Shown: positions 8,168-17,643, counted from the first letter of the stretch. The stretch is DNA of 64,000 nucleotides from Pedobacter sp. MC2016-05 (GCF_026239735.1 NZ_JAPIVT010000018.1:62001-126000); one strand, 5' to 3'. Notes: a model not told the origin generated them from the sequence alone. A program made the numbers and translations.

Positions 8168-9025
8168 ATGAAAAAATACTTTTCACTCGTATTATTCGCT
8201 CACTCGGTTTTTGCTTTACCGTTTGCAATGATTGGGTTTTTCCTGGGCGTTACCACTACCGAAAATCCTTTTTCGTGGTATAAGTTAATCTTGGTATTGC
8301 TTTGTATGGTTTTCGCCAGAAATGCCGCAATGGCGTTTAACCGTTATTTGGATAGAAACATTGATGCCAAAAACCCACGAACCCAAATGCGGGATATTCC
8401 GGCGGGAAAAGTATCTGCTAACGAGGCATTAATTTTCGTAATTACAAACTGCGTATTTTTTGCCGTTGCCACTTACTTTATTAATCCGCTTTGCTTTTAT
8501 CTATCGCCTGTGGCGCTTTTTGTCGTGTTATTTTACAGCTACACCAAAAGATTTACGGCATTGTGTCACCTTGTTTTAGGCTTAGGGTTATCACTAGCTC
8601 CTATTGGCGCCTATATCGCAGTAACCGGGCACTTTGCTTTAGTGCCGGTTTTATACTCTTTAACTGTGCTTTTTTGGGTAAGTGGTTTTGATATTATTTA
8701 TGCCTTACAGGATGAAGATTTCGACCGTGAAGAAAAATTACACTCTATACCATCTGCACTTGGCATAAAAAATGCACTTAATGTGTCGGTTTTATTGCAT
8801 GTGCTCTCCGCAATCTGTGTGATCCTACCCGTGTTTTTTACCGAGTTTAGTTGGGTTTATTATGTTGGGATCGCATTTTTCTGTTCGATGCTCATTTATC
8901 AGCACCTGCTAGTAAAACCAAATGATATTAGTAAAGTAAACAGAGCGTTTCAAACTTTAAACGGATATGCATCAGTAGTGTTTGCTATTTGCTTTTTAAT
9001 CGACGCTTACATTAGAACCAAATAA
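8168..9025 (+). CDS. UbiA-family prenyltransferase (MqnP/4-hydroxybenzoate type)
   Basis: 285 residues, about eight or nine transmembrane helices. Both metal/diphosphate motifs are present: NRYLDRNID (Asn58, Asp62, Asp66) in the first half and DEDFDRE in DIIYALQDEDFDREEKLHSIPS in the second. The QDxDFDR form followed by LHSIPSALG is characteristic of the MqnP-like branch, which attaches the isoprenoid tail in quinone (futalosine) pathways, rather than MenA; that sub-assignment is from memory of the family. In a menaquinone organism, with ubiE nearby, a quinone role is the best inference. 61 bp after engB, same strand. Confidence 0.85.
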   Translation: MKKYFSLVLFAHSVFALPFAMIGFFLGVTTTENPFSWYKLILVLLCMVFARNAAMAFNRYLDRNIDAKNPRTQMRDIPAGKVSANEALIFVITNCVFFAVATYFINPLCFYLSPVALFVVLFYSYTKRFTALCHLVLGLGLSLAPIGAYIAVTGHFALVPVLYSLTVLFWVSGFDIIYALQDEDFDREEKLHSIPSALGIKNALNVSVLLHVLSAICVILPVFFTEFSWVYYVGIAFFCSMLIYQHLLVKPNDISKVNRAFQTLNGYASVVFAICFLIDAYIRTK

Positions 9026-9030
9026 CAATA

Positions 9031-9120
9031 AATGATAGAATGAATGAGTTTTGAATGATAGAATGCTCTGCAATATGCTTTAAACCATTCTATCAATTAC
9101 TCATTGAAAATTCAATAATT
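9031..9120. repeat. Inverted word-repeat (AATGATAGAATG family)
   Basis: Left arm 9031-9065 contains AATGATAGAATGAATGAG and a second GAATGATAGAATG; right arm 9085-9120 carries CCATTCTATCAATTACTCATTGAAAATTCA-type complements. It lies between the prenyltransferase and the peptidase genes, ending ten bases before the preferred peptidase ATG. Confidence 0.6.
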
Positions 9121-9129
9121 AATAAAAAC

Positions 9130-10836
9130 ATGATTGTAGAAAAAAAAATCAGAACATATATTCCTCAAGATTTAGCCATCACTTGGGAAAGCTTATCCCC
9201 ACTTTTTACCGAATTACAAAACCGCGAAATCAACAATGTTGATGAGTTGGAAAAGTGGTTAAAAGATCGCTCAGAACTGGAGGCCGCTTTAGAAGAAGAT
9301 TTCGCCTGGCGATATATTAAAATGAGTTGTGATACGGCAAATGAAGAATTGGTTAAAAACTTCCAGTATTTTGCAGAGGAAATTGAACCCAAAATTTCTC
9401 CTTTATCAAATGAACTGAATAAGAAGTTTGTCGACAGTCCTTTTATGGATGATTTGGACAAAGAAAAGTTCTTCGTTTATAGCAGAGCGATTAAAAAGGC
9501 TTTGGAAATTTATCGCGAGGAGAACATTGAACTTTTTACTCAATTACAAGTTAAACAACAGAAATATCAAGGCATTACTGGTGCGATGAGTGTTGAAATT
9601 AATGGGCAGGAATATACACTGGAACAGGCCTCTATTTTTATTAAGGATTTAAATCGCGAGGTGAGGGAGAATGCATGGAAAACCATTCAACAGCGCCGGT
9701 TAATCGATAAAGATGATTTAAACATCCTGTTTGATGAACTGATTAAATTGCGTAACCAGGTTGCTTTGAATGCTGGCTTTGCAAACTATCGCGATTATAT
9801 GTTTCAGGCCTTAGGCCGTTTTGATTATACACCACAAGATTGCTACGATTTTGCCAATGCGATAGAAAAGGAAATCGTTCCAATTTTAAAGGAACAAGCC
9901 GAAAAACGTCGCGAAGCTTTGGGTTTAGAAACGCTAAGACCTTGGGATATGGAGGTTAGTGTAAGCGGCAAACCTGCATTGAAACCTTTTAACAACGGTA
10001 CTGAACTTATTGATAAAAGTATCGCCTGTTTTAACGCCATTGATGAAAAGTTGGGTACAAAGCTAGCTACAATGAAAGCCAATAATCTTTTTGATGTAGA
10101 AAGCAGAAAAGGTAAAGCGCCAGGTGGATACAATTATCCGTTGGCGGAGACCGGAGCACCATTTATTTTCATGAATTCGGCCAATTCTCTTCGCGATTTA
10201 ACCACCATGGTTCATGAAGGTGGCCACGCCATTCATACTTTTCTAACGGCAAACTTAGAATTAAATGATTTTAAGCATTGCCCATCTGAAGTTGCAGAAC
10301 TGGCATCAATGAGTATGGAATTAATTTCAATGGATAATTGGAATGTTTATTTTGATAGTGAGGAAGATTTGATTCGTGCCAAAAAAGAGCAATTGGCTGA
10401 TGTTTTAAAAACCTTGCCTTGGGTTGCAGTAATTGATCAGTTTCAGCATTGGATTTACACCAACCCAAATCATACTGCGGCTGATCGTGAAGTAACTTTC
10501 AAGCAGATTTACAACCGTTTTGGTGCAGGCTTCGCAGATTGGACAGATTTGGATCAACAATTTGGTAATGTTTGGCAGAAACAGTTGCACTTATTTGAGG
10601 TTCCGTTTTACTATATTGAATATGCAATTGCGCAATTAGGTGCCATTGCAGTTTGGAAAAACTACAAGGAAAATCCTGAAAAAGCGCTAGAACAGTATTT
10701 GGCTGCACTTTCTCTAGGTTATACCAAACCAATGAATGAGATTTACGAAACTGCAGGAATCAAGTTTGATTTTAGTGCAGAATATGTTAAAGAGTTGGCT
10801 GCTTTTGTAAAGGAAGAGCTAGAGAAATTGGGATAG
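9130..10836 (+). CDS. M3 family oligoendopeptidase (PepF-like)
   Basis: Zinc metallopeptidase cleaving oligopeptides in the cytosol. From the ATG at 9130 it has 568 residues; the HEGGH zinc motif is His362-His366 within TTMVHEGGHAIHTF, and a third ligand glutamate lies about 25-30 residues later in CPSEVAELASMSMELIS. An in-frame upstream ATG at 9055 would add 25 residues, but that stretch is the right half of the intergenic word-repeat, so the shorter start (beginning MIVEKKIRTYIPQDL) is preferred. A strong terminator hairpin follows at 10859-10888. No signal peptide. Confidence 0.93.
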   Translation: MIVEKKIRTYIPQDLAITWESLSPLFTELQNREINNVDELEKWLKDRSELEAALEEDFAWRYIKMSCDTANEELVKNFQYFAEEIEPKISPLSNELNKKFVDSPFMDDLDKEKFFVYSRAIKKALEIYREENIELFTQLQVKQQKYQGITGAMSVEINGQEYTLEQASIFIKDLNREVRENAWKTIQQRRLIDKDDLNILFDELIKLRNQVALNAGFANYRDYMFQALGRFDYTPQDCYDFANAIEKEIVPILKEQAEKRREALGLETLRPWDMEVSVSGKPALKPFNNGTELIDKSIACFNAIDEKLGTKLATMKANNLFDVESRKGKAPGGYNYPLAETGAPFIFMNSANSLRDLTTMVHEGGHAIHTFLTANLELNDFKHCPSEVAELASMSMELISMDNWNVYFDSEEDLIRAKKEQLADVLKTLPWVAVIDQFQHWIYTNPNHTAADREVTFKQIYNRFGAGFADWTDLDQQFGNVWQKQLHLFEVPFYYIEYAIAQLGAIAVWKNYKENPEKALEQYLAALSLGYTKPMNEIYETAGIKFDFSAEYVKELAAFVKEELEKLG

Positions 10837-10858
10837 ATTGAGTTTCCATTCGAATTTT

Positions 10859-10888
10859 AAGTCGTGGCATTTCGCTACGGCTTTTTTT
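10859..10888 (+). terminator. Rho-independent terminator after the M3 peptidase
   Basis: Stem GTCGTGGC (10861-10868) pairs with GCTACGGC (10874-10881) around a five-base loop, followed by seven T residues. Confidence 0.85.
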
Positions 10889-10980
10889 GTTTTAGAGCTA
10901 AGTGCTTAGCAGATATAGTTGTCGTGTATTGCTGCTATCTTGAATATCAAAGGCATATGCTACAGAATTAAATTAAGTCT

Positions 10981-11330
10981 CCCACTGATTTCACAGATTA
11001 ACGCAGAGCAACTTGTTAATAGACAAAATTTAGTCATATCGTTGCAAATCAACTCTGCCAAAGCAAAAAATTCTGCGGACTTCTCCGTAATATGCGGGAG
11101 GGAATAAAGCGTATAGACTTCCCGCTGATTATCGCTGTAACCGTTTCGCTAAAACGCTATAGCAAATTAAGATAAATCTACCGCTGATCTCACAGATTAA
11201 CGCAGAGCAACTTATTAATAGTCAAATTTTAATCATCTGTTGAACATCATCTCTGCCAAAGCAAAAAAAATCTGCGGACTTCTCCGTAATCTGCGGGAGA
11301 AAAATAAAGCGTATAAACATCCCGCTGATC
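10981..11330. repeat. Two ~150-bp imperfect direct repeats (CGCAGATTA family)
   Basis: Copy A (about 10981-11130) and copy B (about 11180-11330) share CACAGATTAACGCAGAGCAACTT, CTCTGCCAAAGCAAAAAA, CTGCGGACTTCTCCGTAAT, TGCGGGAG, AATAAAGCGTATA and CCCGCTGAT in the same order, with scattered substitutions. Inside each copy the two ends are also roughly complementary (GATTAACGCAGA against TCTGCG...TAATCTGCG), so each could form a hairpin. The copies fill the gap between convergent genes; no ORF of note is present. Confidence 0.75.
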
Positions 11331-11348
11331 AAACACAATACTAATTAG

Positions 11349-12572
11349 CTAAGAAGTAATCTCATCCTTCTTTCTGGTTCTCATAATCAAAACCATTATC
11401 GCTAAAGAAATCACAATCATCACTAAATAACTGAAACTCAAATTTCGCTCATCTTTTGCCGGGAACAAATTCACGATGCCATAACTTAGAAAGGAAACGA
11501 TTACATAAGTGATTCCGCCTGTTAAACCTCCTGCTATACCCGCATTTTTAGGGAATTTGCTTAGGCAGAATGTGAAATAATTATTAAAAGTAAAACCAGC
11601 TCCAATGTGAATAATGAAAGCGAAAAAGATCAGTGAAAATAAATTTGATACAAAATTTAAGCTGACTATCATTAAAGCTACGAACACCACCTGAAGTAGC
11701 GAATTGAGCATTAATCTTTTAAAAAACGGCTTATTGATTGTTGCTTTTCCTATAAAACCTCCAACCATCCACGCGAAGCCTAAAACCAAAGAACTATAAC
11801 CTGCAACAACCGGCGAATAATGCAGTTCGTGTTCAATAATAAATGGTCCGGTCATGTTATAAACCATTACCATACAGTAGGCAAGGCCAAGCATCACGAT
11901 ACCAAGTGTAAAACTGGTTGTTTTTACCATACTTAAATAAATATTGCTAATCTTTTTCAGTTGGAAATCTGTAAAATGTGTCAGCGTTTCTCCACTAAAC
12001 AAAAATTCCAACAAGGCAAAAACTAAAGCGAAACCAGCAAGGAAGTAAAAGTTAGATTCCCAGCCAAAAGACGTTTGTAAGTAGCCACCGACAAACGGCG
12101 CTATAATTGGCCCGGTAGACCAGATAATGGAAAACAGACTCAAATAATGCTTTAATTTCTCGCCTGTAAATAAATCTACAAAATATGCTCGTTTAGCCAC
12201 AACTACTGCACCCACAGAAAGACCATGAACAATTCTCATTAAATAAATAACGTAAATGTTATGCGTTATGGCGATAATTATACTCGCCGCCGCAAATATC
12301 AATAGGCTGTATAACCCAATTTTGTAACGTCCAAAACTATCCAGCAAACTCCCTACAAAGAGCTGCGCAACGCCGTAGCTGATCAGAAAAATACTTAATG
12401 TCAACTGAACCTGAACACTGCTGATGTTCATTTCGCCTGCCATTGTAGGCAATGATGGAATGTAAATATCTGTGGCAAAACCAGAGAGCGGAATAAGGGT
12501 GAATGCCAGAATTGTGGCTATGCCTTGATTTTTTTCTTTTATCGCCGGTCGTTGTGTAATAGAAGATGTCAT
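11349..12572 (-). CDS. MFS multidrug transporter, Bcr/CflA type
   Basis: 407 residues with twelve predicted membrane helices and a short charged N-terminus. The Bcr/CflA signature is visible: FATDIYIPSLPTMAGEMN in helix 1 (conserved Asp), then the loop 2-3 motif GSLLDSFGRYKIGLY and RIVHGLSVGAVVVAKRA in helix 4. Members are proton-driven drug/H+ antiporters (bicyclomycin, chloramphenicol, sulfonamides), but the substrate is not readable from sequence. It is monocistronic and convergent with the M3 peptidase. A TACTTTTG box lies 48 bp upstream. Confidence 0.9.
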   Translation of the reverse strand: MTSSITQRPAIKEKNQGIATILAFTLIPLSGFATDIYIPSLPTMAGEMNISSVQVQLTLSIFLISYGVAQLFVGSLLDSFGRYKIGLYSLLIFAAASIIIAITHNIYVIYLMRIVHGLSVGAVVVAKRAYFVDLFTGEKLKHYLSLFSIIWSTGPIIAPFVGGYLQTSFGWESNFYFLAGFALVFALLEFLFSGETLTHFTDFQLKKISNIYLSMVKTTSFTLGIVMLGLAYCMVMVYNMTGPFIIEHELHYSPVVAGYSSLVLGFAWMVGGFIGKATINKPFFKRLMLNSLLQVVFVALMIVSLNFVSNLFSLIFFAFIIHIGAGFTFNNYFTFCLSKFPKNAGIAGGLTGGITYVIVSFLSYGIVNLFPAKDERNLSFSYLVMIVISLAIMVLIMRTRKKDEITS

Positions 12573-12619
12573 TGTAAAGAATTGGAATGGATAATGGAAA
12601 CCATCACTGAATAGTGCGG

Positions 12620-12627
12620 CAAAAGTA
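12620..12627 (-). promoter_or_regulatory. -7 box TACTTTTG for the MFS gene
   Basis: Exact TAnnTTTG match on the minus strand, 47 bp before the ATG at 12572. Confidence 0.4.
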
Positions 12628-12855
12628 GTATTTTATCGTGGGGCCAAATTACCTGTCAGGCAATAAACACATCGAGATTACAAAAGAGTGGTATTTTTAC
12701 TTTGGAAACAGAAAAGTTGTAGGATTTTATAGATTATCAAGACCTTTTTTGACCTCAAAAGATCTTCGAAAATGAATGTAGAGAAATTTATATCTCGCTT
12801 TAAACGTTTTTAACTGATATTTTTTTAAGTTTGAAGAATACAACAACCAGGCAAA

Positions 12856-14802
12856 ATGTTCGAAAAGCTATTTAGAAAAAAATCTATCTCCAAAATTTTA
12901 AAAGATGCGGCAAGCGGCTATGGCGATCATGAAAATACGCTTCATAAAACATTAGGGGTACGAGATTTGACTGCGTTTGGTATTGCTGCAATTATTGGCG
13001 CTGGTATTTTTAGTACCATTGGTAAAGCCAGTGCAGATGGTGGTCCGGCGGTGATATTTTTGTTTATTTTTACTGCTGTTGCTTGTAGTTTTGCGGCATT
13101 TGCCTACGCAGAATTTGCTTCAATGGTTCCGGTTTCTGGTAGCGCATACACTTATTCCTACGTAGCATTTGGCGAGTTGGTGGCCTGGATTATTGGCTGG
13201 TCCCTCATCATGGAATACTCGATCGGAAATATCACGGTAGCCATTTCTTGGTCTGATTACTTTACCGGATTACTCTCTTCTATAAAAATACCATTCTTAA
13301 ATATCAACGGCATCCATGTTCCCGATTGGGCAACGATGGATTATTTGAGTGCCTATAACGGACATAAAATTGCTGAAGCTTTATCGGCGGCAGGCAAAAA
13401 CCTTAATGATTTGGATTCTGCTACAGCTTTAGCGAATAACGCCTGGTTAACCGCTCCACAAATTGGAGGCTTCCACCTGGTTGCAGACATTCCCGCCCTG
13501 GGAATTATTATTTTGATTACCTGGTTAATTTACCGTGGAATGAAAGAAAGCCGTAATGCCAGCAATGCAATGGTTGTGGTGAAGCTGGCTGTGATTCTAT
13601 TGGTGCTTGCAGTTGGTATATTTTATGTTGATACCAACAATTGGAACCCTTTTGCGCCAAATGGAGTGTCAGGTGTTTTGAAAGGTGTCTCTGCAGTTTT
13701 CTTCGCCTATATCGGTTTCGATGCAATTTCTACAACAGCCGAAGAATGTAAAAATCCGCAACGTGATTTGCCCCGTGGAATGATGTGGGCAATTATCATT
13801 TGTACCATTTTATATGTTGCTATTGCCCTGGTTTTAACTGGAATTGTAAAATCTGATACGCTTGCCGTTGGCGATCCACTGGCATTCGTTTTCGATCAAA
13901 TCAATTTAAAACTGATGAGTGGCATCATTGCCGTTAGTGCTGTTTTTGCAATGGCGAGTGTACTTTTAGTATTTCAAATGGGGCAACCACGTATTTGGAT
14001 GAGCATGAGTCGCGATGGATTGTTACCAAAATCTTTTTCAAAAATCCACCCTAAATACAAAACCCCATCCTTCGCGACTATTGTAGTCGGGTTCGTTGTG
14101 GCTGTTCCATCGCTATTCATGAACTTAACCATTGTAACCGATCTTTGTTCGATAGGAACATTATTTGCTTTTGTATTGGTTTGTGCCGGAGTTTTAGTAT
14201 TGCAAAACCGTCCGGATGTTCAACGTGGTAAGTTTAAAATTCCCTACGTTAACAGCAAATTTATTGTGCCGATTGCTTTTATTGCAGCAGTAGCATTCGC
14301 TTTCACACAATACGGTAAGGAAACAAAAGCATTCCTTTTCAATTCTCCTAAAACCGTTACCACAGTCAATTTTGTTACTTCCTTAAATGGAGAAGAACTA
14401 AAAGTTGTAAGAGAAGAAATTGTAAAAAATGCGGCTCCACAGATTATGCTGGCAGAAAAAGTTGACGCGGAGTCTTATTTGAGCGCATTACCCGGAGATC
14501 GTTACGAACAATTTATCACCGCTTCAAAAATTTCATTCGAAAAAAAGTATGAGAGTGGCTGGAGCCTTTTCAAACACAAAATACCGATGTGGATTTTCCT
14601 GATCATTTGTCTGATTATCTGCTATTACTGCATTACACATAACCTTTCTCTGATTCCGGTTCTGGGCCTTGTAAGCTGCTTATACATGATGTGCGAATTG
14701 GGAATTTCCAACTGGATCGGCTTTGGTATCTGGCTGGTTGTTGGCTTGGTGGTGTATTTCGCTTACGGATATAAGCATAGCAAGTTGGCACAGGAAGTTT
14801 AA
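12856..14802 (+). CDS. APC superfamily amino-acid permease (cationic amino-acid transporter-like)
   Basis: 648 residues, twelve to fourteen membrane helices. The first helix contains the APC substrate-binding break AAIIGAGIFSTIGKA, followed by helix 3 with PVSGSAYTYSYVAFGE, and GFDAISTTAEECKNPQRDLPRGM in the helix 8-9 loop, all typical of the cationic amino-acid transporter branch. Longer than a minimal APC protein because of a soluble insertion between helices of about 70 residues (roughly 500-570, from FNSPKTVTTVNF) and two extra C-terminal helices. Monocistronic; followed by a transposase remnant. Confidence 0.9.
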   Translation: MFEKLFRKKSISKILKDAASGYGDHENTLHKTLGVRDLTAFGIAAIIGAGIFSTIGKASADGGPAVIFLFIFTAVACSFAAFAYAEFASMVPVSGSAYTYSYVAFGELVAWIIGWSLIMEYSIGNITVAISWSDYFTGLLSSIKIPFLNINGIHVPDWATMDYLSAYNGHKIAEALSAAGKNLNDLDSATALANNAWLTAPQIGGFHLVADIPALGIIILITWLIYRGMKESRNASNAMVVVKLAVILLVLAVGIFYVDTNNWNPFAPNGVSGVLKGVSAVFFAYIGFDAISTTAEECKNPQRDLPRGMMWAIIICTILYVAIALVLTGIVKSDTLAVGDPLAFVFDQINLKLMSGIIAVSAVFAMASVLLVFQMGQPRIWMSMSRDGLLPKSFSKIHPKYKTPSFATIVVGFVVAVPSLFMNLTIVTDLCSIGTLFAFVLVCAGVLVLQNRPDVQRGKFKIPYVNSKFIVPIAFIAAVAFAFTQYGKETKAFLFNSPKTVTTVNFVTSLNGEELKVVREEIVKNAAPQIMLAEKVDAESYLSALPGDRYEQFITASKISFEKKYESGWSLFKHKIPMWIFLIICLIICYYCITHNLSLIPVLGLVSCLYMMCELGISNWIGFGIWLVVGLVVYFAYGYKHSKLAQEV

Positions 14803-14826
14803 TGTAGATATGATCCTTTAGTACAT

Positions 14827-15298
14827 CATCGCCGCTCCATTAGGTTAAAAGGATTTGATTATTCTAGCGCAGGTGCATATTTCGTTACAATCTGTTGCGA
14901 AGGTAGGTTACATAGATTTGGAAAAGTAACTGACGGCGAGATGATTTTGAATGATTGCATACAATGAGTGGCATAATTTAGCTGAAAGATTCTTGAATTT
15001 CGAGCTTGATGTTTTTCAAATTATGCCGAATCTCATGCATGGAATAATAGTTTTGTCTGATGAAATAGTTGTCGGGGCAACCCTTGCGGTTGCCCCGACA
15101 ATATCCGATGTAGTTGGAGCATAAACAATTGTTTCTAACTCTTGCTTAGACCTGTTCAAACTAGATAGCAAAAGGATGGGGAAATTCTGGCAGAGGAATT
15201 ACTACGAACATATAATCCGGGATGAAAATGCTGATAATAATATCTCCAATTATAGCTTGAATAACCCTAAAAAATGGGATGAAGACAAATTTCAATAA
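14827..15298 (+). pseudogene. Dead REP-associated tyrosine transposase (RAYT, Y1/TnpA-REP family)
   Basis: Three in-order fragments in different frames. RRSIRLKGFDYSSAGAYFVTIC...TDGEMILND starts at 14830; ELDVFQIMPNLMHGIIVL begins near 14998; FWQRNYYEHIIRDENADNN runs to a stop at 15296-15298. These are the three conserved blocks of RAYTs. Two disruptions separate the frames, and the HUH metal motif, normally PNHMHG, reads PNLMHG, so the catalytic histidine is lost. The RNYYEH tyrosine segment survives. A perfect REP-like palindrome sits inside the middle fragment. The sequence is therefore a relic that cannot act alone. Confidence 0.85.
15069..15101. repeat. Perfect 14-bp inverted repeat (REP-like) inside the transposase remnant
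   Basis: TTGTCGGGGCAACC (15069-15082), a five-base loop CTTGC, then GGTTGCCCCGACAA (15088-15101). It is GC-rich against an AT-rich background and resembles the palindromes mobilised by RAYT enzymes. Confidence 0.85.
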
Positions 15299-15332
15299 AA
15301 AACCCATTTCATTCGTTTGAATAAAATGGGTT
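15297..15332 (-). terminator. Terminator of the kup operon
   Basis: On the minus strand AACCCATTT pairs with AAATGGGTT (15324-15332 with 15301-15309) and is followed by a run of T residues. It lies 28 bp beyond the stop of the small membrane-protein gene, so it would close a kup transcript. Confidence 0.75.
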
Positions 15333-15360
15333 ACTGACCTGATTAGGAATCAATGTAAAT

Positions 15361-15519
15361 CTAATTTTCTTTTTTCTTAATAAAAGCCAGTGCCGTAATC
15401 ATCACTAATCCTAATGCAGAGGCAATCATATAAGTATTACCAGACTTAAGGTGGTAGATTTTAGCAGCCGGACCGGAGATAAAAAGACAAATACCGAGTA
15501 TTAAAATTGCAGTTCTCAT
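15361..15519 (-). CDS. Small membrane protein downstream of kup
   Basis: A 52-codon ORF starting MRTAILILGICLFISG, with a hydrophobic helix at about residues 3-19, a short polar loop (AKIYHLKSGN), a second helix at about 29-47 and a KKKEN tail: a two-helix hairpin protein. The ATG begins three bases after the kup stop codon and a terminator follows the stop, so it is almost certainly the second gene of the kup transcript. No family was recognised. It could be an accessory or stability factor of the transporter (inference) or an independent membrane peptide. Confidence 0.7.
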   Translation of the reverse strand: MRTAILILGICLFISGPAAKIYHLKSGNTYMIASALGLVMITALAFIKKKEN

Positions 15520-15522
15520 GGG

Positions 15523-17484
15523 TTAAACCGGTAATCTGTTGAGTTCGATATCATCTGGAGTTACAAAAATTAAAGGCACTTTCTCTACATCTACATAGCT
15601 GCTATCCAAACCAAAACTTCGTTCTTCCGATAAACTCATTTTCTTTAACAGAAAATAATAGTCCATGATTTGTCTTTCATAGAAACTCAATTTTGTAAAC
15701 TTAGACAGGTGTTTCTCCAATAGTACGAACCTAAAATCACCCGCAATCTTATGTTTATTTAAAGATTTGTATTGACTCGTGATATCAATTTCTCCGTTTT
15801 TCACCAGCTCTTCAACTACTTTACGGTATAGCAAATTTACCCGTTGCTCTATCCTGAAACCTAAGCGGAAATCAATACGGATAAGCTTTCCAGGAATCAA
15901 GAATTCCACCTTATAATCTAACGTATAAGGCTCATCCATAACATCTACGTGAACCAACCAATAAACATCGGCACGTTTTGGTTCCTTTTGAATGATAGAG
16001 TAAATGATTTTTGATTCTATCTCTGTTTTAAAATTTGCACTGGTGAGGTAAACCAATTGAGAGGAGTATTTTGGAACCGTTTCATCATTACTCAATTCAC
16101 TTAATATCTGGTAGTAATCTTCGATTTCTACATATTTAACAAAACGGTTTTTGATTTTGCGAGAGTTGTACCAGGTCCACATTACACTTAACAAACCGCA
16201 ACTAATCAACAGCGTTACCCATCCACCATGAACAAACTTAGCCATGTTACCTACTAAGAATGTCAGTTCAATGATAGTGTAAACGCCAACGAAAATAATG
16301 ATCAAGTATTTAGGAAATTTTTTCCTTAGCATATAAACGGCTACTAAAACCGTTGTCATCAAGAAGGTAAGATTAATCGCTAAGCCATAGGCACCCTCCA
16401 TATCATCCGATCTTTTGAAATAAAGCACAATTAAAATGCAGCCGATACAAAGTAACCAGTTGATAGATGGAACATATAATTGTCCTTTTTGAACACTAGG
16501 ATAGTTGATTTTAACTTTTGGCCAAAGGTTCAATCTTACTGCTTCAGAAATTAACGTAAATGAACCTGAAATCATGGCTTGCGAGGCAATAACAGCTGCT
16601 GTTGTGGCTAGAATAACCATATAAATAACCAGATTTTGGGGCACCAATTGGAAGAAAGGATTTTCCAATGGATTTCTAGGATTATAATTCGGGTGGCTCA
16701 GTACCCACGCACCCTGACCTAAATAATTCAAAATAAGGGTTAGTTTTACAAAGATCCAACTGATGCGAATATTATCTTTACCACAATGTCCTAAATCGCT
16801 ATAAAGTGCCTCAGCACCTGTGGTACATAGGAATACGCCGCCTAAAATCACCAACGCACTCGGGTTGGTAACAAGTAAGTGAATCGCGTAGTAAGGATTT
16901 AGTGCTTTAAACACAGATGGATCATCCATCACATGAGATATACCTGTGATGCCCAATGCGGCAAACCAAAAAAACATGATAGGTCCAAAAAGCTTCCCTA
17001 CCAAATTGGTTCCAAATTGTTGTATTACAAACAGTAAAGTTATAATTCCTATTACAATCGGCAATACCGGAACCGTCGGGAAGTTTAGTTTTAAACCTTC
17101 GATGGCCGAAGTTACCGTAATACTTGGGGTAATCATTCCATCTGCCAACAAAGCGGCGCCGCCGATAATTGCTGGAATAACCAACCATTTAGCTTTTTTG
17201 CGTACCAAAGAATAAAGCGAGAAAATTCCGCCTTCACCTCTATTATCGGCCCTTAAGGTTATAATTACATATTTTATGGTGGTCTGGAGCGTCAAAGTCC
17301 AGATAATGCATGAAAGCGCCCCCAGTACGACATCTGAACTGATGGGTTGCCCTGCATCAAATACCGATTTAAAAATCGCTTTAAGCGTGTACAATGGTGA
17401 TGTACCGATATCGCCGAACACAATTCCCAAACTTACCAGAACTCCTCCGGCTGTTAACGCGTTGACATTTTTATGATCTGACAC
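15523..17484 (-). CDS. kup: Kup-type potassium uptake protein
   Basis: 653 residues. Twelve membrane helices occupy about the first 440 residues and a cytosolic tail of about 200 follows, as in the KUP/HAK/KT family of K+/H+ symporters. The first helix has SLGIVFGDIGTSPLYTLKAIF, the family hallmark, and NRGEGGIFSLYSLVR follows helix 2. The start is a GTG at 17484 (SDHKNVNALTAGG follows); no in-frame methionine occurs before the first helix. A TACTTTTG promoter box lies 22 bp upstream. The next gene on the transcript encodes a 52-residue membrane protein. Confidence 0.95.
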   Translation of the reverse strand: MSDHKNVNALTAGGVLVSLGIVFGDIGTSPLYTLKAIFKSVFDAGQPISSDVVLGALSCIIWTLTLQTTIKYVIITLRADNRGEGGIFSLYSLVRKKAKWLVIPAIIGGAALLADGMITPSITVTSAIEGLKLNFPTVPVLPIVIGIITLLFVIQQFGTNLVGKLFGPIMFFWFAALGITGISHVMDDPSVFKALNPYYAIHLLVTNPSALVILGGVFLCTTGAEALYSDLGHCGKDNIRISWIFVKLTLILNYLGQGAWVLSHPNYNPRNPLENPFFQLVPQNLVIYMVILATTAAVIASQAMISGSFTLISEAVRLNLWPKVKINYPSVQKGQLYVPSINWLLCIGCILIVLYFKRSDDMEGAYGLAINLTFLMTTVLVAVYMLRKKFPKYLIIIFVGVYTIIELTFLVGNMAKFVHGGWVTLLISCGLLSVMWTWYNSRKIKNRFVKYVEIEDYYQILSELSNDETVPKYSSQLVYLTSANFKTEIESKIIYSIIQKEPKRADVYWLVHVDVMDEPYTLDYKVEFLIPGKLIRIDFRLGFRIEQRVNLLYRKVVEELVKNGEIDITSQYKSLNKHKIAGDFRFVLLEKHLSKFTKLSFYERQIMDYYFLLKKMSLSEERSFGLDSSYVDVEKVPLIFVTPDDIELNRLPV

Positions 17485-17506
17485 TTCGTTGATATTTTTA
17501 GTGCGT

Positions 17507-17514
17507 CAAAAGTA
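17507..17514 (-). promoter_or_regulatory. -7 box TACTTTTG for kup
   Basis: Exact TAnnTTTG match on the minus strand 22 bp before the GTG start; it supports that start because an upstream alternative would not be transcribed. Confidence 0.5.
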
Positions 17515-17643
17515 AACTAACTATAACAAATTAACAACCATAATATTGTGTAATTTTCACACTATGAAAAACAAAATTAATTGTTAAATTGTGTTAAAAT
17601 ATAACAGAACCATAAAATGTTTAATTTCTTTGTTTTTAATTAA

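Noticed and set aside
9055..9129. Longer start for the M3 peptidase
   Set aside because: The extra 25 codons are word-repeat sequence and the preferred ATG gives the usual family N-terminus.
10981..11330. CRISPR array
   Set aside because: Only two long copies, with no short regular repeats or unique spacers, and no cas genes nearby.
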